A DNA stretch of 64,000 bases from CBDUXP01 sp965371225 [NCBI: uncultured bacterium] (GCA_965371225.1 CBDUXP010000001.1:146111-210110), one strand, 5' to 3'; counted from the stretch's first letter, positions 16,744-25,904 are shown. Translations and numbers: made by a program. Notes: generated by a model not told the origin, from the sequence alone.

Positions 16744-18720
16744 ATGCCCAGTCCCTCCCTGCGCCTGCGCCGCCTGACGCATCCCGACGCGCTGTTCGCG
16801 CTCGAAGCGCAGTTGGACGCACTCGCGGCTCAACAGCCGCGCCCCACGCCGTTCTGCACAGTGCCGTACCTCCATGCGCTGGCCTGCGCGGCGGCGGAGG
16901 CGTTTGACTACCGGACTGTGTGGCGCGGCGATGAATTAGTGGGGTTGCTGCCGCTCGTGTGCGCGCCGCGCGTCCGCTTCGGGATTCCCGTGCCCCGGCT
17001 GGGGTTCGCCCCCGGGCGCCCCGCGCTGCCGGGCGACTGGCTGCTCGACCCAAGCCTGCACGGGGCCCTGCCGGAGCTTCTCACCGCGCTCAGAGAGTCG
17101 GACGTATGGGCCGATGCGTACTTCACCAAGCTCGCGGCGGATTCGGTGTTAGTCGCCGCGGCGCAGCAAGCCGGGCTGCCCTGCGTGGAGGTCGGCGGGG
17201 AGTACAGCACCACGCTTACTCCGCGGTGGGAAGACGTGTGCGCCCGCTTCTCGAGCAACCGGCGCCGTCAAATACGACGTCTCCTTCGTCTGGAGAAGTT
17301 CGGACCGGGCGTGGGAGCAGACATCGCCGTCCTGCCGGAACCGGCGGGTGACGCTGCCACCCTGGTCCAGGACATGCGCGCCATCCTGGACCGTAGCTGG
17401 AAGTCGGCTGCGCCCGCGTTCGCGGCGCAGTGTGAGCTGTTCCTGCGCATGACGCCGGGCATGATGGAACGCGAGCGCGTCGTATGTTTCCTGCTCCGGT
17501 TGGACGAACGTCCGGCGGCGTTTCTCCTGCTGTATCGCGCGGGCGGGCACCTGTACGCGGTCCTCAACGGCCACGATCCCCAGGCGGCGGCGGGGTCGCC
17601 GGGTGCGACGCTCATCGCCGCGGCGCTACGCTGGGGATGCGCGCACGGGTTTCGCGCGCTGCATTTCGGTAACGACACGCCGTACTTGCGCCACTGGAGC
17701 AGCGTGCGCGCACCGGTCTACGCCGTGCGGTTGTACAACGCGACGTTGCGCGGCCGGCTCCTCCGTGCCTTCAGCGGCAGGCCCGCCGGCAGCGACCTGT
17801 CACGGCAGCCGGCGCACTCGGCAAGCCTTGCGTGTCTGCCCGGGCGGCCGGCACCGTCTGGACCTGACCGCCGCATGCCCCTCACCGCGTGGGTGCGCCG
17901 GGCGTTCCTCGTCGTCTACGAGCAGGGCTATCGCCGCTTTGATTCGCTACTGGTGCCGCTGGAGAATCGGCTACTGGGGTGGTACGCGCGCCGGGCGCCG
18001 GCCGCCTTCGCGCGGCGGATCCAGACCGCCATCGACCGGGGCCTGCGATACGTGGATGCGCAGCCGCACCTGGAAATCTCGACGTTGGTAGCCCTGCTCC
18101 GCTTCGCCGGGGTGGCTCGCGAGCCACGGTTGCGAAGCCTCGAACCGAAACTCGAGGCGTACCGCCGCGCGTGGCGCGATCCCCACTTGCGCCTGTTCGA
18201 CCGGGACTACGATCCGGAGCGCGACGGGGCCGGGCGCCCGCACGAGTTCGAAACGGCATCCCCGATGGAGCTGTGCATGATCGCCTGTCTGTATGCGGAC
18301 CGCCGCGGCCTCGGAGACGCGGCCCTTCAGGAGTTGCGCGCACTGGATGATGGCGGCGGCTACGGCACGACGCACGTGCTGTTCGGGTGTGCGCTACTGC
18401 GGGAGGTCGGCGCGTGTTCGGAGGATGCCCGCGCCGCGTTGGAGGCGAGCACCGTCGAGCCGCTGTTGCGCGCGGCGCGCACCGCCCGTCTCGACGATCT
18501 CTACTGTGAGCGCCTCGCGTTCCTGCAATGGTGCGGCTACCACGACCGGATCGAACCGGCGTGGATGCTCCGCGTCGCGCTCGGCCAATTACGGGACGGC
18601 GGGTGGTACTGGCGACGGGTCGCGGTCCGCCCACGGTCGGGCCAGCACCCCACGTGCCTGGCCCTGTCCGCCCTCATCCATTTTCGGGAGCACTGCCTGC
18701 GGCGAAGCGAGAACGGGTAG
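16744..18720 (+). CDS. FemAB-like acyltransferase fused to an unknown helical domain
   Basis: The first ~340 residues are a third FemAB/BioF2-like acyltransferase: SSNRRRQIRRLLRLEKFG in the core, RSWKSAAPAFAAQ, and YAVLNGHDPQAAAGSPGA in the second GNAT half. After a linker of about 40 residues, the remaining ~280 residues are all-helical with repeated aromatic and glycine motifs, such as DDGGGYGTTHVLFGCALL and LRDGGWYW, and a later HPTCLALSAL. This is faintly like the repeats of terpene-cyclase/prenyltransferase alpha/alpha toroids. I do not recognise a specific family for this half. The start is 4 nt after the previous stop, and it is the last gene of the exopolysaccharide operon. Confidence 0.72.
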   Translation: MPSPSLRLRRLTHPDALFALEAQLDALAAQQPRPTPFCTVPYLHALACAAAEAFDYRTVWRGDELVGLLPLVCAPRVRFGIPVPRLGFAPGRPALPGDWLLDPSLHGALPELLTALRESDVWADAYFTKLAADSVLVAAAQQAGLPCVEVGGEYSTTLTPRWEDVCARFSSNRRRQIRRLLRLEKFGPGVGADIAVLPEPAGDAATLVQDMRAILDRSWKSAAPAFAAQCELFLRMTPGMMERERVVCFLLRLDERPAAFLLLYRAGGHLYAVLNGHDPQAAAGSPGATLIAAALRWGCAHGFRALHFGNDTPYLRHWSSVRAPVYAVRLYNATLRGRLLRAFSGRPAGSDLSRQPAHSASLACLPGRPAPSGPDRRMPLTAWVRRAFLVVYEQGYRRFDSLLVPLENRLLGWYARRAPAAFARRIQTAIDRGLRYVDAQPHLEISTLVALLRFAGVAREPRLRSLEPKLEAYRRAWRDPHLRLFDRDYDPERDGAGRPHEFETASPMELCMIACLYADRRGLGDAALQELRALDDGGGYGTTHVLFGCALLREVGACSEDARAALEASTVEPLLRAARTARLDDLYCERLAFLQWCGYHDRIEPAWMLRVALGQLRDGGWYWRRVAVRPRSGQHPTCLALSALIHFREHCLRRSENG

Positions 18721-18739
18721 GGGCGAAGGAAGGATTCGC

Positions 18740-18760
18740 GGGCGCGCCCGTCGCGCGCCC
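18740..18760. terminator. GC-rich hairpin between convergent genes
   Basis: A perfect 8-bp stem, GGGCGCGC (18740-18747) and GCGCGCCC (18753-18760), encloses a 5-nt loop. It lies between the converging stops of the exopolysaccharide operon (18720) and the lyase gene (18770). There is no T-run, so if it terminates it may need Rho or act as an mRNA end stabiliser for both strands. Confidence 0.5.
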
Positions 18761-18769
18761 CAGCAAGCG

Positions 18770-21415
18770 TTACGGGCCGACAGTCGCGGTGCCGCCGGGG
18801 GTCACGTGCACCACCACACGATCGCCGTCACGGGTGAACGCCGTGGGCGCTCCGTTGACCAGGACCGTGGCCGCCGCCGGCGCGTACAGGCTCACGAGCG
18901 CGTCGGACGCCGCGTCCACGTGCGCCGTGGTGTCTTGCAGCCGCACCTGGACGGTGACGGAAGCATCCTGGCTGCGGACGATCACCTGTCCAGTGGCCCA
19001 GTCTCGCAGCTCAGTGCCATCGCCGAGGAAATAATCCTGCACCTCGCCGGTGGGGTTCGTGTGGACGACCCCGACGCGGCCCGTGAGGCCGAAGGACGTG
19101 GCCGCCGGGGCTCCCTCCGCCAGCCCGACAGCGTACGTGCCAGCGGCGTCGGTCATGGTCACGTGCATCCCGTCGGGACCATCGACGTTGATGTCGCTGA
19201 CCGGCACGCCTTCGGTACTGGAGGCGCGGACAGTCGCGAGCGTCACAAACCGATTGGTGCGTCGAGCGCGTCGCGCGTTGAGGCGCGCGAAGTAGAACGG
19301 CGGGGCCCCGGGGGCGGCGGTATCGGAGCCGTATTTCACCTTCAGGCTCCGCGGCGCCAGCAGCCCCAAGCGGAGGCTCGCGCCCCCGGCCGCTTCCGTC
19401 TCGACCGTTCCTCCGCGTCCACTGAACCGCTCGCCATACCGGCGCCACACGAGATGGACGGGCAGGCGCGAATCCAGGTCCACCTGGTCTACCAGGAGCA
19501 CGAAGCTGGGTTTCAGAAACAGGACGCGCCGCGTATACCGCTGCACGCCAAGGGTGGCGGGGTAGGTGGGGCCGGCTTCCGCCACGGCAAAGTCGTACAG
19601 CGGCACGCCGAGATGGCGGAGAATCTGTCCGCGCGCGTCGGCGGCCACGGCCGCCTGGAGATCGAACGCGTCAGAGCCTTCCCCTACCTGTCCCGTAGTG
19701 TCGACCAAGATGGTGTTGTGCTTGTGAGTGAGTTTAGGAAGGGGATAGCCCGGCCCGCCCAAGAGCTGGGCCCCATGGGCGAACAGGGTGACCGCGTTCT
19801 GGTTCGGATGGTCGTGCGTGGCGTGGAGGTGGCCGGCCCCTGGGCGTTGCGTGAGTACGTCTTCGTACCGCGAGCGCCCCTCCGGCGTGCTGGACTTCAG
19901 CGTCAGGACGGCGGCGTCCGCGCTCCAGCCGGTGCGCATGACGAGAAAATCCAGATCGGGGAATAGCCGGCTCGTCGGCAGATCGGTCGGCGCCTTGGGT
20001 TCGACGGTGGGGTCGTACCAGAAGAACTCGAAGGGTGCCCAGCGCCGGCGTTCGTAATACATGGGGCCGCGGCCAACGGTTATCTGGCGCGCCAGCCACT
20101 CGCCGTAGCCGGTGCGGTAGCGGGCGTCCAAGGCGCGCAGGATGTGTTGCGGCCCGTCGTAGTCGGCGAGGGCGCCGTCGGCGAAGGACGTGACGGTAAA
20201 CGCATCGGGCTGCTGCGCGTAGAGGCGGAAGTACAGGGTCTCGCGCAGCCACGGGTTGGCTCCGACCAGATCCATCCCATCCGCCTGCTCGATGGCCGAG
20301 GTGTGCGCGAGCAGATAGCTGAGCATGTAGCTCCAATAGGCCACCCCTTCGTGATACGAGCCGTCCCCGATGCGGCTGAGGGCGGTGAGCACGCTCTCGG
20401 CATTGGCGCGCGCCTGCGCCGCCCATTCGTCCGCCTCCACCACTTCCCCGCGGAGGGCGTAGCCGGCCATGCCCAGACCGGCGTTGTTGATCGTCGTATG
20501 GTTTTGGGTCCACGTGTCCCGCCACCAAATCGCGGCATACCCGGCCGCGAACGAGTGCATCATCGCCGCCTGATTCGCGAGCTTGCGCCGGACGACGGCT
20601 CGGTCCTCGGGCGAGAGCACGTCGTGGAGCCAGTCGTAGGTCAGGCCGACGCCGAAGAGCAAGTGCGCGGCGGGCAGGTCGCGATCAGGAATGTTGCCGG
20701 CCCCCCAGTGCGGATAGGCGCATACCGCTAACAGCCACCGCCGCGCGGCGGCGATATCCGCCGGGTCGTCCGTGATCATGGCGCGGAATGCCAGCTCCAC
20801 GAGGTTGTTGCCGTAGGTGCGCCAGGGATCGATGCCTCCCGCAGCCACCAGGGTGGCATAGGCGAGCGGTTGGCCGTCGGCGAACTGCGCGACGGACAGG
20901 CGATTCACCTCGAGGATGGCCGCCTGTTCCGCGTTTACGGCACCGCCCCCCCCGCCCGCCGCCCCGGCGGTGAAGAACAGGTGCGGGTGCGTCGCGCCCG
21001 CGTCGCTGGGAGTTCCCACGTCCCACTCGCCCGTTTCGAAGTGGCGCACGAGGGCAAAGCAATAGCGATGCAGCGTGCGGTAGACCGCCTCCAGGTCCCC
21101 TGCCGCCGTCTCGACGCGGCCGCGCGCATCGAACACGATGGCATAGATGCTCATGTCGTGCCCGGCGGCGCCCAAGGTGTCCAGCAAGTCCCGGGCAGCG
21201 GCCAGCCGCGCGTCCACGTTCGACGCGTCCGTGGGAACCGTCTCCAGGTCGAGGCGGAGCGCGGCGACCTCGTCCGCCGTGATTGCGAGCGCGGGGGAGG
21301 CGAAGGCGGCGCACCAGAGGACGAGCGGCGCGACACCGTGGGAGAGCAGGCGCAGGATCCGCCTGCGGAGGGATGAGGCGGCGCAGCCGAAGGACTGTGG
21401 TGTCAGTGGGGCCAT
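18770..21415 (-). CDS. Secreted heparinase II/III-type polysaccharide lyase
   Basis: This is a predicted lyase of uronate-containing polysaccharides exported by a Sec signal peptide (RRILRLLSHG, a hydrophobic core, then cleavage near ASPALA). An alpha/alpha toroid occupies about residues 50-430, with TQNHTTINNAG and GDGSYHEGVAYWSYM typical of the family's active-site region. A beta-sandwich follows with HLHATHDHPNQNAVTLFAHG and LLGGPGY, the heparinase II/III catalytic pattern. The C-terminal ~150 residues look like an extra beta domain. It could trim or remodel the polysaccharide made by the convergent operon. ATG 21415 gives a sensible signal peptide; GTG 21487 is possible. Neither has a strong ribosome-binding site. 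Confidence 0.83.
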   Translation of the reverse strand: MAPLTPQSFGCAASSLRRRILRLLSHGVAPLVLWCAAFASPALAITADEVAALRLDLETVPTDASNVDARLAAARDLLDTLGAAGHDMSIYAIVFDARGRVETAAGDLEAVYRTLHRYCFALVRHFETGEWDVGTPSDAGATHPHLFFTAGAAGGGGGAVNAEQAAILEVNRLSVAQFADGQPLAYATLVAAGGIDPWRTYGNNLVELAFRAMITDDPADIAAARRWLLAVCAYPHWGAGNIPDRDLPAAHLLFGVGLTYDWLHDVLSPEDRAVVRRKLANQAAMMHSFAAGYAAIWWRDTWTQNHTTINNAGLGMAGYALRGEVVEADEWAAQARANAESVLTALSRIGDGSYHEGVAYWSYMLSYLLAHTSAIEQADGMDLVGANPWLRETLYFRLYAQQPDAFTVTSFADGALADYDGPQHILRALDARYRTGYGEWLARQITVGRGPMYYERRRWAPFEFFWYDPTVEPKAPTDLPTSRLFPDLDFLVMRTGWSADAAVLTLKSSTPEGRSRYEDVLTQRPGAGHLHATHDHPNQNAVTLFAHGAQLLGGPGYPLPKLTHKHNTILVDTTGQVGEGSDAFDLQAAVAADARGQILRHLGVPLYDFAVAEAGPTYPATLGVQRYTRRVLFLKPSFVLLVDQVDLDSRLPVHLVWRRYGERFSGRGGTVETEAAGGASLRLGLLAPRSLKVKYGSDTAAPGAPPFYFARLNARRARRTNRFVTLATVRASSTEGVPVSDINVDGPDGMHVTMTDAAGTYAVGLAEGAPAATSFGLTGRVGVVHTNPTGEVQDYFLGDGTELRDWATGQVIVRSQDASVTVQVRLQDTTAHVDAASDALVSLYAPAAATVLVNGAPTAFTRDGDRVVVHVTPGGTATVGP

Positions 21416-21507
21416 GCGTGGCCTAGCGCTGGGCAGGCGACCAGCCCTGCCGGAGGTGACTTTATGCCAAACATTTTCAGAGCGCACGTAAAAGGGCAGG
21501 CCTCAAT

Positions 21508-21536
21508 ATAATGCTAAAAATGCTAATCAAAGTCAA
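21508..21536 (-). promoter_or_regulatory. Sigma-70-like promoter for the lyase gene
   Basis: Reading the minus strand, TTGACT (21536-21531) is followed after 17 bp by CATTAT (21513-21508), inside a strikingly AT-rich patch of this GC-rich genome. The predicted start is near 21501. That leaves an ~86-nt leader to ATG 21415, or a short one to GTG 21487. Confidence 0.55.
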
Positions 21537-21540
21537 CTTT

Positions 21541-21612
21541 CCCCTCGGCGTCACCGAGGAATGAAACATTCATAACGTGTTTATTTATAAATACTTCCAT
21601 GTATATTTGACC
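21541..21612. promoter_or_regulatory. AT-rich patch with palindromes upstream of the lyase promoter
   Basis: Just upstream of the promoter lie a 6-bp hairpin, CCTCGG (21543-21548) with CCGAGG (21554-21559), and a perfect 12-bp palindrome, TATTTATAAATA (21582-21593). Base composition drops sharply here. The patch may hold activator or nucleoid-protein sites, or the hairpin may belong to the 3' end of the upstream gene on the same strand, which stops at 21716. Confidence 0.4.
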
Positions 21613-21715
21613 GTAGAGCCCGTCTCCTATGTGCCAATTCAAGTACTGCCGGCCATCGTCTCGATCCTCTGTTTCTGGCAAGTCGCGCGAGAGTCGCCGG
21701 GAGGCCGGTGCCGGC

Positions 21716-22999
21716 TCAGGCGTCTCCTTCGCGCGTTGGCGGCATGCCCGCCCACGCGCGGACGATGCGATCCAGGAAGAGGGCCGCCACCGCGATGAGC
21801 AGATAGTCGTGGGGCAGGCGAAACCGGATTCGCGTAAAGAAGATCGCGTAGCACGCGGCGTTCGCCAGGTAGAGGGCCAGACACAGGACTTCGAAACGCG
21901 ACAGGGGCACGCGCGCGAGAACGCCCAGCCGAACGAGGACCAGTCCGAGGAGCGGGCCGTAGGTTGCCAGCATGAGCATGTCGGCGATGCGGGTGTTTTC
22001 GGTTTGCGTCGCCAGGTTGTTGCGATAGTGGAAGTGGTTCAGGAACTTGAGCGCGTACCGCTTGAGCGATTCCACCTTGTGAGCGCGCATGTAGGCGAAC
22101 GCCTGCGCGCGATAGTAGCGGTCCCGTTCCACCTCGCCGAGTTGGTCTCCGACGTCGCGGTAGCGGCGAATGTCGACCTGCGTACCATCGTTCGGCCCGG
22201 TGTGCTCCGAGTTGCCGAGGAGCAGATTGATGCCGCCGTTCGTCGAGACGGGGACGAATGCGTGGAAGACCACGTAATTCCGGCCCGACCACACGGCCAC
22301 GACGCATGCCGCGATCAGCGCGGTGAGCGGGAAGCTTCGCAGCCATGCCTTCATGCGGTACAGCGCGAACCACAGCGGGACGATCACTAGCACCGTCGCG
22401 AACGTGGGCACGGTCAGGATCAGACCGCCGAGGAGCAGGCCGGCGGCCGCGCAGGCGCGCTGCGGCGCCCACGGGCCCGTCAGGAGGTACAGGATGAGCA
22501 GAAAGACCAGCGCGGCGACGGTCTGTGGGTAGAGGGTCCCCGCGGTATAGAACAACCCCGGATACCCCACCACTCCCACCGCTGCGAAAATCGCGGCCAC
22601 CGGGGAACCGTGTCGGAGCACGGTCAAATAGAGCAGCACCAGCGTGGCGCCAAGCGCCGCGTAATTGAGCGCGCGCAGGTGGATGGGCCGCGCCCCCCAC
22701 GCCACGAACGCGGACAGGAACATGGGATAGCCGGGCGGCCGGTATGCGGTGGGGTGGGTGCCCTGCACGCTGAATGCGTGCTCGTCCGCCAAATGCGTAG
22801 CGAGGGCCATGTATTCGCGTTCGTCGGGAAAGCGCAGCCGGTCGCCGACCGCGCGGGAGTAGAGCAGGCCGGCAAGCACGAGGACAGTCACCAACACGCA
22901 CACCATGCTCGCATGTCGCCGCTCGACGAATGCCAGGACCCCATGCACTCGCGCGGCGCGCCCGCGACCGTGCGCCTCGATCGGGGCGGGCACCGTCAC
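21716..22999 (-). CDS. Polytopic glycosyltransferase of the GT39/ArnT-like group
   Basis: This integral membrane protein of about ten helices has an early loop acidic motif, LRFPDEREYMALA, followed by a proline-rich YRPPGYPMFL. This pattern is typical of dolichyl/polyprenyl-phosphate sugar-dependent glycosyltransferases (ArnT/PMT type). At 427 residues it is compact. A soluble segment near residues 265-320 (HTGPNDGTQVDIRRYRDVG) probably faces the periplasm. It would use a lipid-phosphate sugar to modify a glycan or protein. The start overlaps the end of the next upstream glycosyltransferase gene (22996) by 4 nt, so the two form an operon. Confidence 0.7.
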   Translation of the reverse strand: MTVPAPIEAHGRGRAARVHGVLAFVERRHASMVCVLVTVLVLAGLLYSRAVGDRLRFPDEREYMALATHLADEHAFSVQGTHPTAYRPPGYPMFLSAFVAWGARPIHLRALNYAALGATLVLLYLTVLRHGSPVAAIFAAVGVVGYPGLFYTAGTLYPQTVAALVFLLILYLLTGPWAPQRACAAAGLLLGGLILTVPTFATVLVIVPLWFALYRMKAWLRSFPLTALIAACVVAVWSGRNYVVFHAFVPVSTNGGINLLLGNSEHTGPNDGTQVDIRRYRDVGDQLGEVERDRYYRAQAFAYMRAHKVESLKRYALKFLNHFHYRNNLATQTENTRIADMLMLATYGPLLGLVLVRLGVLARVPLSRFEVLCLALYLANAACYAIFFTRIRFRLPHDYLLIAVAALFLDRIVRAWAGMPPTREGDA

Positions 23000-24195
23000 G
23001 TGGCGAACAACTGGTCGTAGGCCCGGAGCAGCTTGGGGGCCTCGTACCGCCAGGCCAGTTCCTCGTCCACCCGCCGGCGCCCACAGGCCCCCAGGGCAGC
23101 GGCCCGCTGCGGGTCGTCCAGCAACTCCACCACCCGATCCATCAGATCCGCCGGATCGTTGGGACGGGCGTAGAGCGCCGCCTCGCCCGCCGCCGCCCGG
23201 CCCTCCGGCAGGTCGAACTGCACCTGCGCGCGCCCCAGCGCCATGTACTCCAGCACTTTATTCATGGTGCACCGGTCGTTGTACGCGTTGGACGGATCGG
23301 GGGTCACGCACACGTCCGCCGACCCGAGCGCGCTGCGCAGCCGCGCGCCGTCGCTCACGAAACCCGTGAAGGTGCAATAGTCCTCGATCGCGAACTCCCG
23401 GGCGCGCGCGCGCAGGGCGGGCAATTCCGGCCCGTCCCCGAGCAGCACGAACTGCACGTCGCGCCGGTGCAGGTCGTGCACCAGGTACCGCACCCCCTCC
23501 AAGAGCAGGTCAACCCCGTCCTGGTTCCCCATGACGCCCACGTAGCCGACCAGGTGGGGGCGGCCCTGCCGCCAGGCGGGATCCGGCTCGACGGGGGCGT
23601 GCCACGCCGCGCCCGGTCCACTGCGGACCACGTGCACGCGCTCGGGCGGGAGTTTTCCGCGTCGCAGAACCACGTCGCGTATGGAGGCATTGGTGGCGAT
23701 CACCGCATCGGCGGTCGCATAGTTCAACCGTTCCGCAAGGCGCACGAACGCGTGGACGATTCCGCGGCGGCCGAACTTGGCTTCGTACATCTCCGGACAG
23801 GGGTCGTGTTGGTCGAACAGATACCGCTTGCCGAACAGCTTGAAGAACCCGCCGATGAGAAACAGGTTGTCCGGCGGGTTGCAGGCGTGGATAACGTCGA
23901 AGCCGCGCGTCAAGAACACGCGCCACGCGAGCAGGATTTCCCAGCAGAGGGCCGCGCCATACTCGGCGAAGAAGCCGAGCACGCCGCGGGCTTCCAGGGG
24001 CAGCGGATGCCGATAGATGTGGATGCCGTCGAGGACCTCGCGCCGCGCCTCACAGCCCTTGCCCGCGGGACAGATGACGCTGACCTGGTACCCGGCCTCG
24101 CGCAGGGTGGTGGCTTCCTGCCAGACCCGCCGGTCCACGGGGACGGGCAGGTTCTCCACGATGATGAGTACGCGGCGCGTTTCCGCAGTGGGCAT
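22996..24195 (-). CDS. GT4 family glycosyltransferase (WbuB-like)
   Basis: This cytoplasmic GT-B glycosyltransferase starts with RVLIIVENLPVPVDRRVWQE, a hallmark of WbuB-like enzymes (the PVDRRVW loop). It has DVIHACNPPDNLFL and FDQHDPCPEMY in the acceptor domain. The donor domain has LVGYVGVMGNQDGVDLLLEG near residue 215 and PDPSNAYNDRCTMNKVLEYMALG as the acidic motif region. At 399 residues it is normal. It overlaps the GT39-like gene, suggesting a small two-gene glycosylation operon facing the main polysaccharide locus. Confidence 0.88.
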   Translation of the reverse strand: MPTAETRRVLIIVENLPVPVDRRVWQEATTLREAGYQVSVICPAGKGCEARREVLDGIHIYRHPLPLEARGVLGFFAEYGAALCWEILLAWRVFLTRGFDVIHACNPPDNLFLIGGFFKLFGKRYLFDQHDPCPEMYEAKFGRRGIVHAFVRLAERLNYATADAVIATNASIRDVVLRRGKLPPERVHVVRSGPGAAWHAPVEPDPAWRQGRPHLVGYVGVMGNQDGVDLLLEGVRYLVHDLHRRDVQFVLLGDGPELPALRARAREFAIEDYCTFTGFVSDGARLRSALGSADVCVTPDPSNAYNDRCTMNKVLEYMALGRAQVQFDLPEGRAAAGEAALYARPNDPADLMDRVVELLDDPQRAAALGACGRRRVDEELAWRYEAPKLLRAYDQLFAT

Positions 24196-24234
24196 AGGTG
24201 CGAGGACGCCGGCCGCAGTGGCGCCGGGGTCGGC

Positions 24235-24684
24235 TCAGGCCCCCGCCTGCTCGGCCATCTTGCGGTAGTCGACCGTTAGCCAGTGTTTCGGCGTGAGGCT
24301 GACCAACACGCTCCCGGCGCGCTCGTCCTTCGTCATCTCCAGGTACATGGCCCCCATTTGCTCGCCCAGATAGCGAATCGCCATCTCGCTGGCGACGGGG
24401 CCCGTGTCGGCGTCCGAATCGATGCGCACCGGCCCTTCGACGGTCAAGTACTGGTACGGCGGTGACTCGGTTTGGACGCACAGACTCATGCGCCCCGCCT
24501 GCCGGAACAGCGTCGCCTTCTTCGACGTGCCGCCGGTCACCATCTGCACGTCGCCGCCGGAGGCGTAAGCGTACCAGACGGGGACCGTGAGCGGCCCGCG
24601 CCCCGGCTCCTCGACACTGATGATGGCGCAGTGGGTCTCCGCCAGAAAGGCTTCGCGTTCGGCCTTGCTCATCGCCATGGACAT
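24235..24684 (-). CDS. Pyridoxamine 5'-phosphate oxidase-like flavin/F420 protein
   Basis: This small split-barrel protein (149 residues) of the PPOX/FDOR superfamily binds FMN, F420 or haem in known members. The layout fits: CAIISVEEPGRGPLTVPVWYA opening the barrel, VQMVTGGTSKKATLFR, then LTVEGPVRI and VSLTPKHWLTVDYRKM at the end. It is divergent to an F420-type LLM oxidoreductase gene, which makes an F420-related role plausible but unproven. ATG 24684 is supported by a purine-rich GAGGAG site 6 nt upstream. Confidence 0.78.
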   Translation of the reverse strand: MSMAMSKAEREAFLAETHCAIISVEEPGRGPLTVPVWYAYASGGDVQMVTGGTSKKATLFRQAGRMSLCVQTESPPYQYLTVEGPVRIDSDADTGPVASEMAIRYLGEQMGAMYLEMTKDERAGSVLVSLTPKHWLTVDYRKMAEQAGA

Positions 24685-24838
24685 CGCAATCTCCTCGACA
24701 CGGCTGGGCTGCCGCGGGGGTCAGCGTACCAAGCGGTCCCGAGCCGGACAACCGGGGGGCGCCGGCCGGGGGCCCGTGCGATATGCTACGCGCCTCGCCG
24801 CGCCCCGGCCCGGGCGCACACACGAAGGCAGTAGCCCC

Positions 24839-25756
24839 ATGCGCATCGCGATCGGCCACATTGAAGAAACATCCCTGGAGACCTACCTCGCCCGCATCCG
24901 GCAGGCGGAAGCCGACGGCTTCCCCACGGTCACCATCGCGAATATCTTCGACTTCGACGCGCTGATGCTCTGCGCGCTCGCGGGGCGCGAAACGACCACC
25001 GTGGAACTGATGACCGCGGTGGTGCCGACGTTCCCCCGGCATCCCCACGCCGTGGCCCAACAGGCGCTGACCGCGCAGGCCGCCACGAACGGCCGTCTCG
25101 CGCTTGGCGTGGGGATCAGCCATCAGGTCGTCATCGAAGCCATGCTCGGGCTGTCGTACGACAAGCCGGTGCGGCACCTGCGCGAGTACCTGGAAGTGCT
25201 CAACGGGCTGCTGGAGAACCACTCGTGCGAAGTGGACGGGGAGATGTACCGCGTGCACGCGCAGATTGGGTTGCCGGACGTGCCGGCGCCGCCCGTGCTC
25301 ATCGGCGCGCTGCGTCCGCAGATGATCAAGCTCGCCGGCCGCATGACCGACGGCACGATTACGTGGATGGCCGGACCCACCTACCTGGAGCGGGACATCG
25401 TGGGCCCCATGAACGCCGCGGCGGCTGAGGCGGGCCGGTCGACCCCCCGTACGGTGGCCGGGGTGCCCATCTGCGTCACGTCCGACCGCGACACGGCGCG
25501 GGAGGAGATCAACGGGCGCTTCGCCATCTACGGCAATCTGCCCGTCTACCGCGCCGTGCTCGACGCCGAGGGGGCAGACGGCCCCGCGGATATTGCAATC
25601 GTCGGTGACGAGGCGGAAGTGGAAGCCGGGCTGCGGCGGTTGAAGGATGCGGGCGTCACCGATTTCGGCGCCTCGATTGTCGGCACGGGGAGTGATCCCA
25701 AAGCCGCGCACCAGCGGACGTACGAGTTTCTCGCCAGCCTCGCCCCGGAGTTGTAG
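24839..25756 (+). CDS. F420-dependent LLM-class oxidoreductase
   Basis: This is a luciferase-like TIM-barrel oxidoreductase, of the type using coenzyme F420 rather than FMN (similar to the TIGR03564 group). Visible segments are MRIAIGHIEETSLETYL, TVTIANIFDFDAL, a typical VVPTFPRHP strand, GRLALGVGISHQ and VLIGALRPQMIKLAG. The substrate is unknown. At 305 residues it is of normal length. ATG 24839 is chosen because upstream codons run into the divergent PPOX-like promoter region. A TATGCT hexamer at 24782-24787 could be its -10 box. Confidence 0.85.
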   Translation: MRIAIGHIEETSLETYLARIRQAEADGFPTVTIANIFDFDALMLCALAGRETTTVELMTAVVPTFPRHPHAVAQQALTAQAATNGRLALGVGISHQVVIEAMLGLSYDKPVRHLREYLEVLNGLLENHSCEVDGEMYRVHAQIGLPDVPAPPVLIGALRPQMIKLAGRMTDGTITWMAGPTYLERDIVGPMNAAAAEAGRSTPRTVAGVPICVTSDRDTAREEINGRFAIYGNLPVYRAVLDAEGADGPADIAIVGDEAEVEAGLRRLKDAGVTDFGASIVGTGSDPKAAHQRTYEFLASLAPEL

Positions 25757-25904
25757 GCGCGGCCGCGGCGTGCGCCGTCGCAGACGTGTATTATAGATAG
25801 AGAGACGGCACTCGGCGCCGAGCGGTGGTGACGTGCAGTAGAGGCGACGCATCGCGTGACCGGCGGCGGCACGCTGGCCGGGCCGAAGGCGACATCACCA
25901 GCGC

